Below are positions 44,087-54,461 of a stretch of DNA of 64,000 bases, piece by piece. The stretch spans positions 806,001 through 870,000 of the forward strand of contig NC_009523.1 in assembly GCF_000016665.1 (NCBI RefSeq), in the 5' to 3' direction. The notes under the pieces were generated by a model. The model did not search any database and was not told where the DNA came from. It was given only the letters and a program-made list of their open reading frames with translations. Source of the stretch: Roseiflexus sp. RS-1 (GTDB lineage Bacteria; Chloroflexota; Chloroflexia; Chloroflexales; Roseiflexaceae). Each line of letters begins with the position of its first letter. The stretch's first letter is position 1. Made by a program: the position numbers and the translations under genes.

Positions 44087-44704
44087 ATGACAGTGACGGC
44101 ATACAGCCATCCGATGCGGATCGCCCTGGCAGATGAAATAACCGATATCGATCTCGCCGTTCTGCAAGGAATGTGGAGCGTTGAACAGTACCTTGCGCTG
44201 ACGGCGCAGACGAATCGCCTGCTTGAGTACACCGATGGCGTGATCGAGGTCTTACCGATACCAACCGATAAGCATCAGTCCATTTCGCTATTCCTGTTGC
44301 TCTGTTTCCTGGCATTTGTGCGACCACGCGGCGGTGTGGCATTCTATGCGCCGTTGCGTCTCGAAATTCGTCCCGGGAAGTTCCGCGAACCCGATCTGTT
44401 GATCCTCACGCGAAGCGACGATCCGCGGCGACAGAATGACTACTGGCGCGGTGCAGATCTGGTGGTGGAAATCGTCAGTCCCGACAATCCGGCGCGCGAC
44501 CTGGAGGAAAAACCGCGCGACTACGCCGAAGCTGGCATTCCTGAGTACTGGATCGTCAACCCGCTGGATGAAACGGTGACGGTGCTCACCCTGAGCGCCG
44601 GGTCCTACGTGGAATATGGCGTCTTCCGGCGTGGCGACGAAGCGCGCTCGAAACTGCTCGACGGTTTGACGGTTCGTGTCGATCAGATCTTCGATGCACG
44701 TTAG
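44087..44704 (+). CDS. Uma2-family (DUF820) protein, copy 2
   Basis: Protein of 205 aa from ATG 44087 (GGAA upstream), giving the same length as copy 1; an in-frame ATG at 44048 would add 13 residues. Same motif set: YTDGVIEVLPIPT, FREPDLLIL, DLVVEIVSPDN, YAEAGIPEYWIVNP. The N-terminal two thirds have diverged from copy 1 but the last 147 bp hardly at all. Confidence 0.9.
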   Translation: MTVTAYSHPMRIALADEITDIDLAVLQGMWSVEQYLALTAQTNRLLEYTDGVIEVLPIPTDKHQSISLFLLLCFLAFVRPRGGVAFYAPLRLEIRPGKFREPDLLILTRSDDPRRQNDYWRGADLVVEIVSPDNPARDLEEKPRDYAEAGIPEYWIVNPLDETVTVLTLSAGSYVEYGVFRRGDEARSKLLDGLTVRVDQIFDAR

Positions 44705-44772
44705 CGCAATCTCTTTCTCTGGTTTCTTTCTGCGTTTCGATGCGCTTTTGCCCCTCATCCCTCCTGCCTTCG

Positions 44773-47352
44773 CTATCGTGTCAGTGCAACTTTCACCACC
44801 GCCTGACCGCTGATGGTGATATGTGCCGTGTGCGCCAGGGAGCATCCATCGACGGTGGGCAGGTTCTCGCGTGCGCTGAAGACCAGGTCGCGCTCAGGAT
44901 CGCTTTTGCGCTGACGACGTGGATTGAGTTGCGCCGTGATTCGCAATGGCAGGGCGCCGCCACGGGGAAACACCCGTCGCAGTACGTCGCGCGCACGCTG
45001 GAGTGCATCGCGCGGCGCTTCCGCTTCGTTGAGCACCACACGCGCGCGTGGCTTTGGCATGCGTTCCAGCGCTGCAATCGTCCGGTCAGCATGCCAGGGT
45101 TTCGGCGCAATGTCTGCATCGTAGAGTGCGCCCCATGGATCGCCCAGCAGCACAAACCCGATGAGCGTTTTGATGTCAACATCATCGAGAAACCCCTGAC
45201 GGCGGTACATGTCTTGCGCGAAATCCAGCCGCGCCTGATGCAGCGCGCGACCGATCGGTTCACCGCGCGCCAGGTGCGCCATCATCCGCTGAAAGAGGAG
45301 ATCGGCGCCGATCACCTGATCGGTCAGGCTACCATATGCGTTGACAGTTGCGCCAACCACTGCCAGCGCACCATGCGCCAGTGCGCGCAACGGAATAGAG
45401 TTGTCCACGGTTCGCCCGACAAGCTCAGCGCCATAGCATGCCTCGCTGAGGAGCAGCGCGCCATCCGCCATACTGGCGTCCACCTGATCGGGACGCAGCG
45501 CCACCGGCAGGCGCGTTGCTGCACCGGGCCAGACGGCATCCGGTTGACCGTAGAAATTGGGCAGTCCCGATGCACCGTGGAGGTTGAAGTAGAGCAACCG
45601 TCTGTCGCGGAACACCCTCAGATCGAGGCGTTCGGCGAGATGCGGCGGGCATGTGTTCAGCGGCACGCCAGACGCCAGCGCATCGAGAACGGCGCGTGAG
45701 GCGTCTTTCCAGATTTCGGCACAGTACCCCGCACTCAACGCACTCAGGTCGATCTCGTCGCGCTCCTGGCGTCGTCCCGATGTACGCGGCATCCTGCGCG
45801 AGTGCGGACGACTACCGTAGTGGTACGCTGTCAGTCGGTCGAGTTGCGTGAACAGGAGCGAGGGATCGTTGGTATTGCCGTCGGGCAGCCGCGCAACCAT
45901 GCGTTGCGGCGCTATGTATGCCGGATCGTCAGTGGCATACGGATTATCGGAGAGCACGGTCATATCGTCGTCGGGGAGGGGATTGGGCAGACGATGGAAC
46001 GGCACAATCTCATCACCGCCGACCAGGAGCACCGCGCCCAACTCGCGCCCGTGATCGGACAATGCGCCGGAAAGGGTGCGCAGCATATCGCGCAATGCAT
46101 CCGCCCCGGCAGCAACCGGCGCAGCAGCAATGCCATCGTCGAGTTGCAGCGTTGCGGGGTCATCGCAGTAGCAGACATGCGCTGCCACGCCGCGTCGCCG
46201 CAGCGCGGCGGCGTACTGCTGCAATCGTCGATCCACGGCTGCGAATCCGTCCGCGCCGAAGCGTCGCCGGAGCGCCTCACGCGACGACAGCACAACCTGA
46301 GTGAATGTCCGCCCATCGGCATACGGGAGGAGCGGACGCGGAGCCACGCCGATCGTGGTCAGGCGCTGACGCACACGCTCCGCCGTGGCGATGAGATTTT
46401 TGACTTCCGGATCGGTGGTCGGCTCTGATCGGATCGCGCTGTGATCATCAGCAACCGGCAGGGATGATGAGCCGTTCGCAGCCTCAACCTGTGCCTCCTG
46501 CTGATCGCTGCGATCCGGGAAACGTTTTACCGCCGGCAGAGGTTGCGTTGCATGACCGTTCGTTGCTGGCTGGACGAGTTGTTGCACGGAAGTCTCAAGA
46601 TAGGGCAACAGCGGCTCGAACTCTTCATTCCAGCCGACCACGGGGGCAGGCGGCAGCGTCCAGGGTGGCGCTTCTGGCGCGAAAAAGCGCCGGGTCAGGC
46701 GCCCGTCCGGGTCGTACTCTGCGCAACGCATTCGCGCAGCCTGATCATGCGTGTAGAGCGCTGCACGCGCAAGGAGCGCCGGTAGATGATCGGCGTTGCA
46801 CTGAGCAAAGATGCGCCGCGCGCTGGCAAGATCGCCACTGCGCCGCAGCGCCTCGACATAGTAGAGGCGCAGGTCGGTGCGGCGGGGATGCCGCGCCAGG
46901 GCAGTCGCCAGTTCATCGGCAGCCAGTTCGGCGAGTCCACGCCGGAGATACTCGATGCCCTTCCCGGCAGAAGACGGTTCGGGAGCGATACCAGGGGTGA
47001 GGGCGCTGGCGCCCAGCGGATCGTGGAGCGCAGCGCGGCTCAATGCTGCCGCAGCCGCCCCTTCCTGCCCGGTGCGCGCCAGCGCGCCTGCCAGACCCGC
47101 CCAGGCAGCGGCATCGAGCGGATTGATGCGGAGTGCGCGACGAAAATAATCGATGGCGACCATGGCATTACCGGCATCGAGCAACGCCTGCCCCAGCCAG
47201 ACCTGCGGCATGATCGCTGCCGGAAAGGCGCGCCACAGCGCGTGCGCTGCACGCCAGGCTGCGCCGGAGTCGCCCAGGCGCAGCGCCAGCTCGATGGCGC
47301 GCACAAGATGGTGCATCTCGATCATGTCCTGCGAAAACGGGTGATCGGTCAT
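44773..47352 (-). CDS. TPR protein with caspase-like (clan CD, C25/CHAT-type) protease domain
   Basis: Protein of 859 aa. The N-terminal TPR-rich region (about 1-210) and a linker lead to a C-terminal caspase-hemoglobinase fold domain: LYFNLHGASG with His592, and LLLSEACYGAEL with Cys639, the catalytic dyad of clan CD peptidases. Flanking strands VVLSSREALRRRFG and AVLLVGGDEIVPFHR fit the C25/CHAT pattern. It is the last gene of a leftward operon, 27 bases after a 28-aa ORF and downstream of a NACHT-TPR ATPase. Likely the executing protease of that system. Its targets are unknown. Confidence 0.85.
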   Translation of the reverse strand: MTDHPFSQDMIEMHHLVRAIELALRLGDSGAAWRAAHALWRAFPAAIMPQVWLGQALLDAGNAMVAIDYFRRALRINPLDAAAWAGLAGALARTGQEGAAAAALSRAALHDPLGASALTPGIAPEPSSAGKGIEYLRRGLAELAADELATALARHPRRTDLRLYYVEALRRSGDLASARRIFAQCNADHLPALLARAALYTHDQAARMRCAEYDPDGRLTRRFFAPEAPPWTLPPAPVVGWNEEFEPLLPYLETSVQQLVQPATNGHATQPLPAVKRFPDRSDQQEAQVEAANGSSSLPVADDHSAIRSEPTTDPEVKNLIATAERVRQRLTTIGVAPRPLLPYADGRTFTQVVLSSREALRRRFGADGFAAVDRRLQQYAAALRRRGVAAHVCYCDDPATLQLDDGIAAAPVAAGADALRDMLRTLSGALSDHGRELGAVLLVGGDEIVPFHRLPNPLPDDDMTVLSDNPYATDDPAYIAPQRMVARLPDGNTNDPSLLFTQLDRLTAYHYGSRPHSRRMPRTSGRRQERDEIDLSALSAGYCAEIWKDASRAVLDALASGVPLNTCPPHLAERLDLRVFRDRRLLYFNLHGASGLPNFYGQPDAVWPGAATRLPVALRPDQVDASMADGALLLSEACYGAELVGRTVDNSIPLRALAHGALAVVGATVNAYGSLTDQVIGADLLFQRMMAHLARGEPIGRALHQARLDFAQDMYRRQGFLDDVDIKTLIGFVLLGDPWGALYDADIAPKPWHADRTIAALERMPKPRARVVLNEAEAPRDALQRARDVLRRVFPRGGALPLRITAQLNPRRQRKSDPERDLVFSARENLPTVDGCSLAHTAHITISGQAVVKVALTR

Positions 47353-47379
47353 TGTAGAACGAGTCCTTTCACCGTATGG

Positions 47380-47466
47380 TCAGATGTTCCAATCCGGCGG
47401 CGGGTCGGGTTCGGGATCGGGGGGATGCGGATTGGGAAATGGGACGTCGTGGATGTGCGTTTGCAT
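47380..47466 (-). CDS. 28-aa Pro/Asp-rich peptide between the NACHT-TPR and caspase-like genes
   Basis: MQTHIHDVPF followed by a PNPHPPDPEPDPPP tract and a DWNI end. ATG at 47466 with AAGGAGAG 6-7 bases upstream, the best ribosome site in the operon; stop TGA at 47380. It fits exactly between the flanking genes (24- and 27-base gaps). Translation is inferred. It could be a cleavage substrate, an inhibitor or a coupling leader. Confidence 0.55.
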   Translation of the reverse strand: MQTHIHDVPFPNPHPPDPEPDPPPDWNI

Positions 47467-47490
47467 ATTTGTCTCTCCTTTCTGCGGTGT

Positions 47491-50400
47491 TCAAGCAGCG
47501 TCGCTCTCGCCACGCAAGTGTTGAGCAACGAATGCCAGCGGTCCGAGGGTGCTCAGTTCAATAACCGCCTCGCTGTAGCCAGGACGCAGTTTGACCGCGC
47601 GGCGGAACCGTTCGATCGCCCGACTGTACTGCTTCAATCGACGATGTACCCGCCCTGCCAGGAAGTGGTAGCGCGGCTCATCGGGTCGTTGGGCGATAGC
47701 GCGCTCAAATGCGCTGAGCGCTTCGTGGTACAAACCGACTGTCAATGCCATCTCGCCGTAGCGCGCCAGCAATTCCGGGTTGTCGGGAATGCGTTGCAAT
47801 GCGCGTTCAAGCGCCTGCCGCGCTTCGTCGAAGCGCCGGAGATGTGTGAGCGCCTCTGCGAGTTGTATCTGGAACGCCGGTTCATCGGGACGCAGTTCGG
47901 CAGCGCGCTGGCTGTGGATCAGCGCAGCGCGGCTATCGTTGGTGTGTGCGAAGAAGCGCGCTATTGCCGCGTGCGCGTCTGCCGAATCGGGGTCAAGCGC
48001 CAGCGCGCGTTCGAGCAACTCACGCGCGGCATCCAGCCTGCCCAGTTCGAGTTGGGCGCGTCCGAACCGCCAGCAATTCCCGGCGTTCTGCGGGTCACGC
48101 TCGAATGCGCGCCCGTAGTGCCACGCCGCGCGCTCGATGTCGCCCTGCGCTTCGTAGATCGCACCTGCGGCGCTGTGCAGCGCCGGATTATCGCCGAAAC
48201 GCAGCAGCGCCCGCTCGACGGTTTCGCGGGCAGCGTCGCGTTCATGACGCGCGATCAACCCTTCCACCAGCCCCAGCCAGTGACGTGGCTCGTCGGGCGC
48301 CAGTTGCACGGCGGCGGCGTAGTGTTCGATCGCGGTGAGATCACCCTGCTGACGGAGTAGTTCCGCCAGTTCATAGCGCCAGGCGCCCTGGTGCGGTTCG
48401 CGTTTCACCGCTTCCTCGAAGACCTGACGCGCCTCGGCGGTACGCCCCTGCCGGATCAGCAGACGCGCCTGGGCATGGCGATAGTCGGCGTTGTCAGGCG
48501 CCAGCTGGATTGCGCGCGCATACGCGCTACGTGCAGCATCGATCAGTCCCATCTGCTGACAGATCTCGCCCATTTGCGCATGCCAGGCGGCGACATCGGG
48601 TTGCAGGGTCAGTGCGTTGATCAGTGCGGCGCGCGCTTCCTGGAACCGTCCGCTGGCGGCGTAGAGCGTCGCCAGCACCTGATGATGCGCGCCGACCGAG
48701 GAATCGAGCCGAACGGCGCGTTGCGCAGCGGCGATCGCACGTTCACGCCGACCGGCAGCAGCATACGCCAGACTGAGTGCGGCAGCGGTCGGCGCGTGAT
48801 CGGGGCGCAGTTCGACAGCCTGTTCGAGGGCTTCGATTGCTGGGTGCGGCTCATTTAGCGCCAGGCAGGCGCGTCCGAGGAACAGTCGCGCCTGGACATG
48901 CGCAGGATCGACCAGTGCGGCGGTCAGTTCCGCGCGTGCGGCAGCCGTTTCGCCCTGATCGAGAAGGATGCGCCCCAGCAGGTAGTGATCGGCGGGAAGC
49001 GCCGCCTCGTGTGCAATCAGGGCTTCAAGATCGGCGCGCGCATCGTTGAGACGATCAATCAGGTAGAGTGAGCGTGCACGACTGCGCCGGATCGCCGTTT
49101 GATCGATGGTTTTGGGCGGCGGGTAGATGCCGGGCGCACAACCAGCAGTTTCGCTGCCAGCGCAGGTGAACGCCCGATCAAACGCCTCGACGGCGGCGGC
49201 ATGGCTTGCCGATTGCTGGATGGCGAGACCGAGTTCATACCACCAGAGTGCGCAGTGTGGATCGATGGTGATCGCCCGGTGCAATGATCGCCGGGCAACC
49301 GTCAACGTTGCGCGCCGGCTGGCAGACGCGGCGCGCAGTTCATCCGGCTCGGTGATCAGCGCAACCGTCATGCGATGCGCAATGCCGAGATACCCGTGAT
49401 GCGCGGCTTCCTCCGGCGCGGCGGCGGCAGCGGCGGTAAGCGGCGCAACCGCTGCAGTCGCCTGTCCCTGTTCGAGCAGGGTCAGTCCGAGCAGAAAAGC
49501 GACCGGCGCCGACTCTGGATCGAGTTCGTGGGCGCGGCGCAGTGCATCGACCGCTTCTGCATGCGCCCCCTGTGCGCGCAGCACCATGCCGAGGACGCGC
49601 CAGTGATCGGCGCACTGCCCCTCCAGCGCCACGGCGAGTCGCGCTGCTTCGACAGCGGACTCAAGATTCTCCCTACAACCATCGTTGCAGGCGATCAGCG
49701 CCTCTGCCAGGCGGGCGTGTGCGGCAGCGTAATCGGGGCGGCGTGCAATAGCGACGCGCAATTCGGCAGCGGCGGCATCCGGCTCACCGATCCGCATGAG
49801 CACGTTACCGAGCCGGAAGCGAACGACGGCATTGTCCGGCGCGGCGGCGACTGCACGTTCAAGTGCGGCGCGCGCTGCGGCGAGATGATTGAGCGCCAGA
49901 TGATCATCGGCAAGTTCCGCCCACCACTCCGCCGGGCTGGTATCGTTCACCACGCTGCTGAGCTGTTCGATAGCTTCGGCACGTTGACCGATGGCGCGCA
50001 ACGCACGCGCCAGCAGACGTCGGTGCTGCGGTTCAGCGGGTTGCAGGGCAACCGCGCGTTGGGCGCTCTCCAGCGCATGCGTCGCATGTCCCAGATGAAG
50101 CAGGGTTTCGGCGAGCAGTGTGTAACTTTCGGCGTCGCGCGGGTCGCGGCGCAGCGCTTCAACCAGATCGGCGCGCGCCTTCTCGTGCTGACCGATCGCC
50201 AGCAATGCGTGGGCGCGCGCGCGCCACGCACCCGGAAGATCCGGCGTGGTTGCGATCACCTGGTTGAGTTCGGCGAGCGCTTCACCGTGCCAGCCGCGCG
50301 CCAGATGCACCAGCGCCAGGTCGATCCGCCAGGCGGCTGCATCGGGTCGCAGATGCAGCGCATGTTCGAGCGCCTCGGCGGCGGCGGGCAGATTGTCGAG

Positions 50401-53400
50401 CGCGCGCAGGCACAGACCAAGCGCGTGATAATCATCGGCGGCGCCAGACCCCGCCGCTGCACGGCGCAACGCATTCAGCGCCGCTGCATAGTTGCCAGTG
50501 CGGTAGAAGAAACGCCCCAAACGCTGCTGCCAGTCGATGCGTTCCGGCTCAGCAGCCGCAGCGCCTTCCAGTTCTGCAATCGCCGCCGCCAGATCGCCCT
50601 TCCCTTCCAGTGCATCGGCGAGCAGGGCACGATATTCGCTGTTTCCAGGTGCACGATCAATACTGGCGCGCGCATACGTGATAGCCTGTTCCCAATCGGC
50701 AGCGCGAGCGCGCACACGACTGAGCAATGCGTAGATGTGGGCAACAGCGCGGTCTGACTGTTCCCCGGCATTGGCGCGATCGCTCAGGCGAAGAGCATGG
50801 TGCAGCGCCTGCTCCGCCTGTATCAGATCATCCGTCGCCAGCGACAGTTCACCGAGCCGGACAAGATGCGCCACATCGTCGGGAGCGAGCGCAACCGCAC
50901 GCTGCGCCCACGTGACGGCAGCGGCAAGGTCGCCGGTGCGCGCCAGGAGATCGCGCAGCGCAACGCAGGCGGGGAGCAATGTCGCATCGAGCGCCAGCGC
51001 CTGTTCCAGCAACGGGCGCGCTTCGTCATCACGTTGCAGTGCTATCAGAGCTTCGGCTGCCAGCGCCAGCGGTTCTGGCAGATCGGGGGCGAGGGCATGC
51101 GCCTGATTCGCGGCAGCCAGCGCAGCCCCGGCGCGCCCGGAAGCCAGGAGCGCCCGGCTTCGCTCACTATGCGCTGGCACGAGCCGTGAGTCGAGCGCCA
51201 CGGCGTGGTCGAGCAGTTCCAGCGCCTCGTTCACACGCCCCAGTCGCAGCGCGATACTCCCGGCACGCTGCTGGATCACGGCATTCCCCGGCGCCAGACG
51301 AGCGACGCGCCGCCCGACGGTGTACGCCGCTTCGAGACGACCGCACGCCTCCAGCGCTTCCCGGTAGGTGTCGAGCGTCTCGACATCATCAGGATTCGTA
51401 TGGAGCGCGCGTTCGAGTGCGGCGCATGCGTCTTCCGCCCTGCCGAGGCGCAGGTATGCCCTGCCCAGTGCGCTTTCGTACCGCGCTCCGCCGCTCAACC
51501 GCACGGCGCGCTGAAAGGATCGCGCCGCCAGATGCCACGCGCCAGCGGCGACGTGCAACAAACCGGTCTGAAACAGGGTTTCGGGGTCACGACGCGCGCG
51601 GCGCAGCGCTCCAGCCAGCAGTGTCCGCGCGCGTTTGAGTTCGCCGCGGCGCAGGAGCAGTGCGCCAGCAGCACGGGCATAGTCGGCGCGCTGCGGAGCG
51701 AGCATCGCCGCCCGTTCATAGGCGGCGAGTGCAGCGTCCCACTGTTCGATGCTTTCAGCCACCATGCCATAGTCGAAGTGCAGATCGGCGCGATCAGGCG
51801 CAAGCGCAAGCGCATCGCGCAGGGTGCGTTCGGCGTCGCGCGCCCGTCCGACCCGGTGGTATGCCAGTCCCAGCGCGCGCGCGTGATCGGGGGACGTGGG
51901 CGCCAGCGCATACGCGCGTCGGCAGGCGTCGAGCGCCTTCTCGCTCTCGCCGGATCGCCAGAGCAGTTCCGCCAGTTCACCATAGGTCTCGGCGCTATCG
52001 GGGCGCAGTTCGAGCGCGGTGCGCAATGCTGCCGCTGCGCCGTCGTCATCGCCACAATCGCGCAACAGTGCGCCGAGACGACGGTGGTAAGCGTCGCACT
52101 GCGGGTCGAGCGAGACCGCAGCGCGGTAGGCTGCCAGCGCATTGCCGGTTTCGCCGCACGCCTCGAAGATCTGTCCCAACTCATCGTGCAGCCCGGCATC
52201 CGAGGGATCGAGTTCGACGGCGCGTTGCAGCGCGGCGCGCGCACCGGGCAGATCGCCAGCGCTGTGGCGTAACTGTCCCAACCGCGCATACAGCGATGGA
52301 TCGTCGGAGCGCAGGGCGACGGCGCGCGCATAACTCTCGATCGCTTCAACGCAACGCCCGGCATCAGCGTACACCTCGCCGAGTTCCGCATATGTCGCCG
52401 CGTCGCCGCCAGACTCGGCGATCAGGCTGCGTAACTGCGCTTCCGCCTCATCGATGCGTTTCAGACGACGCAGCGCTGTTGCCACGCTGCGCCGGTATGC
52501 CGGGTCGCCGGGTTGCTGTTGCGCCGCGTGTCGGTACGCTTCCAGCGCGTGGACGAAGCGCCCCTGTTGCAGATACACATGTCCCAGTTCGTGGGCTGCC
52601 GCTGCCAGACGCTTTTGCTGCGTGTCGAGCACCGCTTCCAGCGCCGCTGCCGCCTGATCCAGTTCTCCCATTCGGCTGCACACGACGCCGAGTTGCTGGC
52701 GGTAGCGCAGGTCATCGGCTTCCCGCGCCAGCGCCTGTTCGTAGGCGATGCGCGCCAAGCGCCACTGACCGGAGCGACTGTAGAGATCACCCAGGCGACC
52801 GAACAGCCCTGCTTCGTCGTACCCTTCGGCGCCAGCGCGCTCCAGCTGCTCGAGCGCGGCGCGTTCCAGCCCTTCGGCGGCGAATGCGTCGGCAATCATC
52901 ACACGCAGCGGCGGCGTCAGTGTGCCGCTGCGTTCGAGCAGTTCATCGTAATGGACGGGCGCTTCTGCATCGATCAGGCAGCGCGCCGTCAATCCGACCG
53001 CGCCGACCGCCAGCAGGCGCCGCAACACAGCTTCACGATCATCGGACAGGCTGTAGGCGAAGATGACCGCATCCATCCAGGCGCGACTCAGAGTTGCGGG
53101 AGACCACTGATCCGGGTTGGTGCGCGCCAGCAACATTGCCTGCGCGAAGGAGCGCAGAATGGGATGCCGGAAGCTGACCGTGCGTCGCTCGGCGTCGAAG
53201 ACGAGAATACCGGCATCGATTAACGTCTGAAGAGCCGCTTCACCTGTCGTTGCACGCAACGTTCGCCCGTTCACAGGCGCCGATTGATGCGCCATACGAG
53301 TCGTGAGGTGAGCATCAGGGACGTAAGCGCTGACTTCGATGGCGGCGATGGCAGCGTCGATGGCGAGAGTCTCCTGGGTCTGTTGATCGAGCATGCGCGC

Positions 53401-54279
53401 GATCTCGATCAGCGCATGCACTGCCTGGGTCGACGAGATCATCCGGGGATGCGCCAGCAGTGCAGCCGCTGCCACTGCCGGAATCCAGGTTGCCAGCAGC
53501 TGCCCGCGACTCTGGATCGGCGCATTCAGGACGTCGCGCGCTTCGATCAGCGCCGTGAGCCAGCGTGGACGGGTCGCCAGGTGCACGATATCGTCGTTGC
53601 GCTGGATCCAGGCGGCAGCCACGTCGCCTGCCTGACGTTGCACCTGCGCGATGACATCGCGTGGACGGAGCGGTTGCAGCGTGCGCACTTCGGCGCCGTT
53701 CAACCACGGACGGAACAACCCCAGAAACTCGCTGCGACACGTGCTGATCCAGCGGGTCTGGGCGCCGGTTGCGACCAGAGCGTGGGACAGCGCAGCCAGG
53801 CTGGCGAGTTGGGTCGCAGGCGGCAGTTCGTCCAGTCCGTCGAGCAGAAAAAGGAGCGGGCGCTCGCGCGCAAGTTCTTCGAGCGGCGGTGGATCGCCGA
53901 CGCCAAACTCAGTTGCCAGGGTTGCCTCGACACTCCCCTGAAACCGCGCCAGTTCGATGTACAACGGCAGCGGCGCGTTCGCGTTCCCCCATGCCGCGCG
54001 ACTATTCCCGGAAAGGAATGCTTCTGCCAGCCCGATCGCCAGGGCGCGCAGCGTCGTCGTTTTGCCGGCGCCCGCCGGACCGATCAGCGCCAGACGGGGA
54101 AAAATCTCCGCCGCCATCTGAATGGTCAACGGCGCAGCGATGGGCGCTCCGGGTTCCGCAGGAAGACCGGAGTCGGTCGCCAGCCAGAGTGGTGCGACCG
54201 TCCGCGCTGCACTGAAATGGGGCTGCGCGCAAAGCGCCTCAAGATACCGATGCGCCCAACCAGCCAGTTGTGCTGCCAT
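47491..54279 (-). CDS. NACHT-like STAND NTPase with about fifty TPRs (2262 aa)
   Basis: Walker A GPAGAGKT (67-74) and Walker B LLFLLDGLDE (142-151, the double-acidic NACHT form). A winged-helix/arm region spans about 200-460; from about 470 to the C-terminus runs an almost unbroken TPR superhelix. STAND ATPases of this plan act as signal-gated switches: the repeats sense, ATP-driven oligomerisation activates a partner. There is no effector domain of its own, which fits the separate caspase-like protease two ORFs downstream. AAGGA lies 9 bases before ATG 54279. It is the longest TPR array in the window and may be length-variable. Confidence 0.88.
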   Translation of the reverse strand: MAAQLAGWAHRYLEALCAQPHFSAARTVAPLWLATDSGLPAEPGAPIAAPLTIQMAAEIFPRLALIGPAGAGKTTTLRALAIGLAEAFLSGNSRAAWGNANAPLPLYIELARFQGSVEATLATEFGVGDPPPLEELARERPLLFLLDGLDELPPATQLASLAALSHALVATGAQTRWISTCRSEFLGLFRPWLNGAEVRTLQPLRPRDVIAQVQRQAGDVAAAWIQRNDDIVHLATRPRWLTALIEARDVLNAPIQSRGQLLATWIPAVAAAALLAHPRMISSTQAVHALIEIARMLDQQTQETLAIDAAIAAIEVSAYVPDAHLTTRMAHQSAPVNGRTLRATTGEAALQTLIDAGILVFDAERRTVSFRHPILRSFAQAMLLARTNPDQWSPATLSRAWMDAVIFAYSLSDDREAVLRRLLAVGAVGLTARCLIDAEAPVHYDELLERSGTLTPPLRVMIADAFAAEGLERAALEQLERAGAEGYDEAGLFGRLGDLYSRSGQWRLARIAYEQALAREADDLRYRQQLGVVCSRMGELDQAAAALEAVLDTQQKRLAAAAHELGHVYLQQGRFVHALEAYRHAAQQQPGDPAYRRSVATALRRLKRIDEAEAQLRSLIAESGGDAATYAELGEVYADAGRCVEAIESYARAVALRSDDPSLYARLGQLRHSAGDLPGARAALQRAVELDPSDAGLHDELGQIFEACGETGNALAAYRAAVSLDPQCDAYHRRLGALLRDCGDDDGAAAALRTALELRPDSAETYGELAELLWRSGESEKALDACRRAYALAPTSPDHARALGLAYHRVGRARDAERTLRDALALAPDRADLHFDYGMVAESIEQWDAALAAYERAAMLAPQRADYARAAGALLLRRGELKRARTLLAGALRRARRDPETLFQTGLLHVAAGAWHLAARSFQRAVRLSGGARYESALGRAYLRLGRAEDACAALERALHTNPDDVETLDTYREALEACGRLEAAYTVGRRVARLAPGNAVIQQRAGSIALRLGRVNEALELLDHAVALDSRLVPAHSERSRALLASGRAGAALAAANQAHALAPDLPEPLALAAEALIALQRDDEARPLLEQALALDATLLPACVALRDLLARTGDLAAAVTWAQRAVALAPDDVAHLVRLGELSLATDDLIQAEQALHHALRLSDRANAGEQSDRAVAHIYALLSRVRARAADWEQAITYARASIDRAPGNSEYRALLADALEGKGDLAAAIAELEGAAAAEPERIDWQQRLGRFFYRTGNYAAALNALRRAAAGSGAADDYHALGLCLRALDNLPAAAEALEHALHLRPDAAAWRIDLALVHLARGWHGEALAELNQVIATTPDLPGAWRARAHALLAIGQHEKARADLVEALRRDPRDAESYTLLAETLLHLGHATHALESAQRAVALQPAEPQHRRLLARALRAIGQRAEAIEQLSSVVNDTSPAEWWAELADDHLALNHLAAARAALERAVAAAPDNAVVRFRLGNVLMRIGEPDAAAAELRVAIARRPDYAAAHARLAEALIACNDGCRENLESAVEAARLAVALEGQCADHWRVLGMVLRAQGAHAEAVDALRRAHELDPESAPVAFLLGLTLLEQGQATAAVAPLTAAAAAAPEEAAHHGYLGIAHRMTVALITEPDELRAASASRRATLTVARRSLHRAITIDPHCALWWYELGLAIQQSASHAAAVEAFDRAFTCAGSETAGCAPGIYPPPKTIDQTAIRRSRARSLYLIDRLNDARADLEALIAHEAALPADHYLLGRILLDQGETAAARAELTAALVDPAHVQARLFLGRACLALNEPHPAIEALEQAVELRPDHAPTAAALSLAYAAAGRRERAIAAAQRAVRLDSSVGAHHQVLATLYAASGRFQEARAALINALTLQPDVAAWHAQMGEICQQMGLIDAARSAYARAIQLAPDNADYRHAQARLLIRQGRTAEARQVFEEAVKREPHQGAWRYELAELLRQQGDLTAIEHYAAAVQLAPDEPRHWLGLVEGLIARHERDAARETVERALLRFGDNPALHSAAGAIYEAQGDIERAAWHYGRAFERDPQNAGNCWRFGRAQLELGRLDAARELLERALALDPDSADAHAAIARFFAHTNDSRAALIHSQRAAELRPDEPAFQIQLAEALTHLRRFDEARQALERALQRIPDNPELLARYGEMALTVGLYHEALSAFERAIAQRPDEPRYHFLAGRVHRRLKQYSRAIERFRRAVKLRPGYSEAVIELSTLGPLAFVAQHLRGESDAA

Positions 54280-54336
54280 ACGCTTTCGTCCTTCGCCGCC
54301 CCATCCGAAGGCGGCGGCATACCGTTCCAGATGTGA

Positions 54337-54432
54337 TCAGGGTGTGCCCCGGTCGCCGATCAGCAGCATCATCCAGAACGCAAGTCCGCAAATGATCGTT
54401 CCCAGCACGCAGAGAAATGCGCTGGCGCCAGG
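54337..54432 (-). pseudogene. duplicated 3' tail of the small membrane protein gene
   Basis: Copy of 54462-54557 at a 125-bp offset. It repeats the last ~31 codons (AFLCVLGTIICGLAFWMMLL, then IGDRGTP and stop) with a few changes. It has no start of its own and lies between the real gene's stop and the NACHT-TPR start. Confidence 0.85.
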
Positions 54433-54461
54433 GGAGCGCAGCGCCGCTGCGCCCGTACGGG

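Noticed and set aside
46786-54336. Rightward ORFs of 350-524 aa (e.g. 46786-48360, 49375-50757, 51660-53066, 53284-54336)
   Set aside because: All antisense to the TPR/caspase and NACHT-TPR genes; the repeat structure of the sense genes keeps the opposite frames open.
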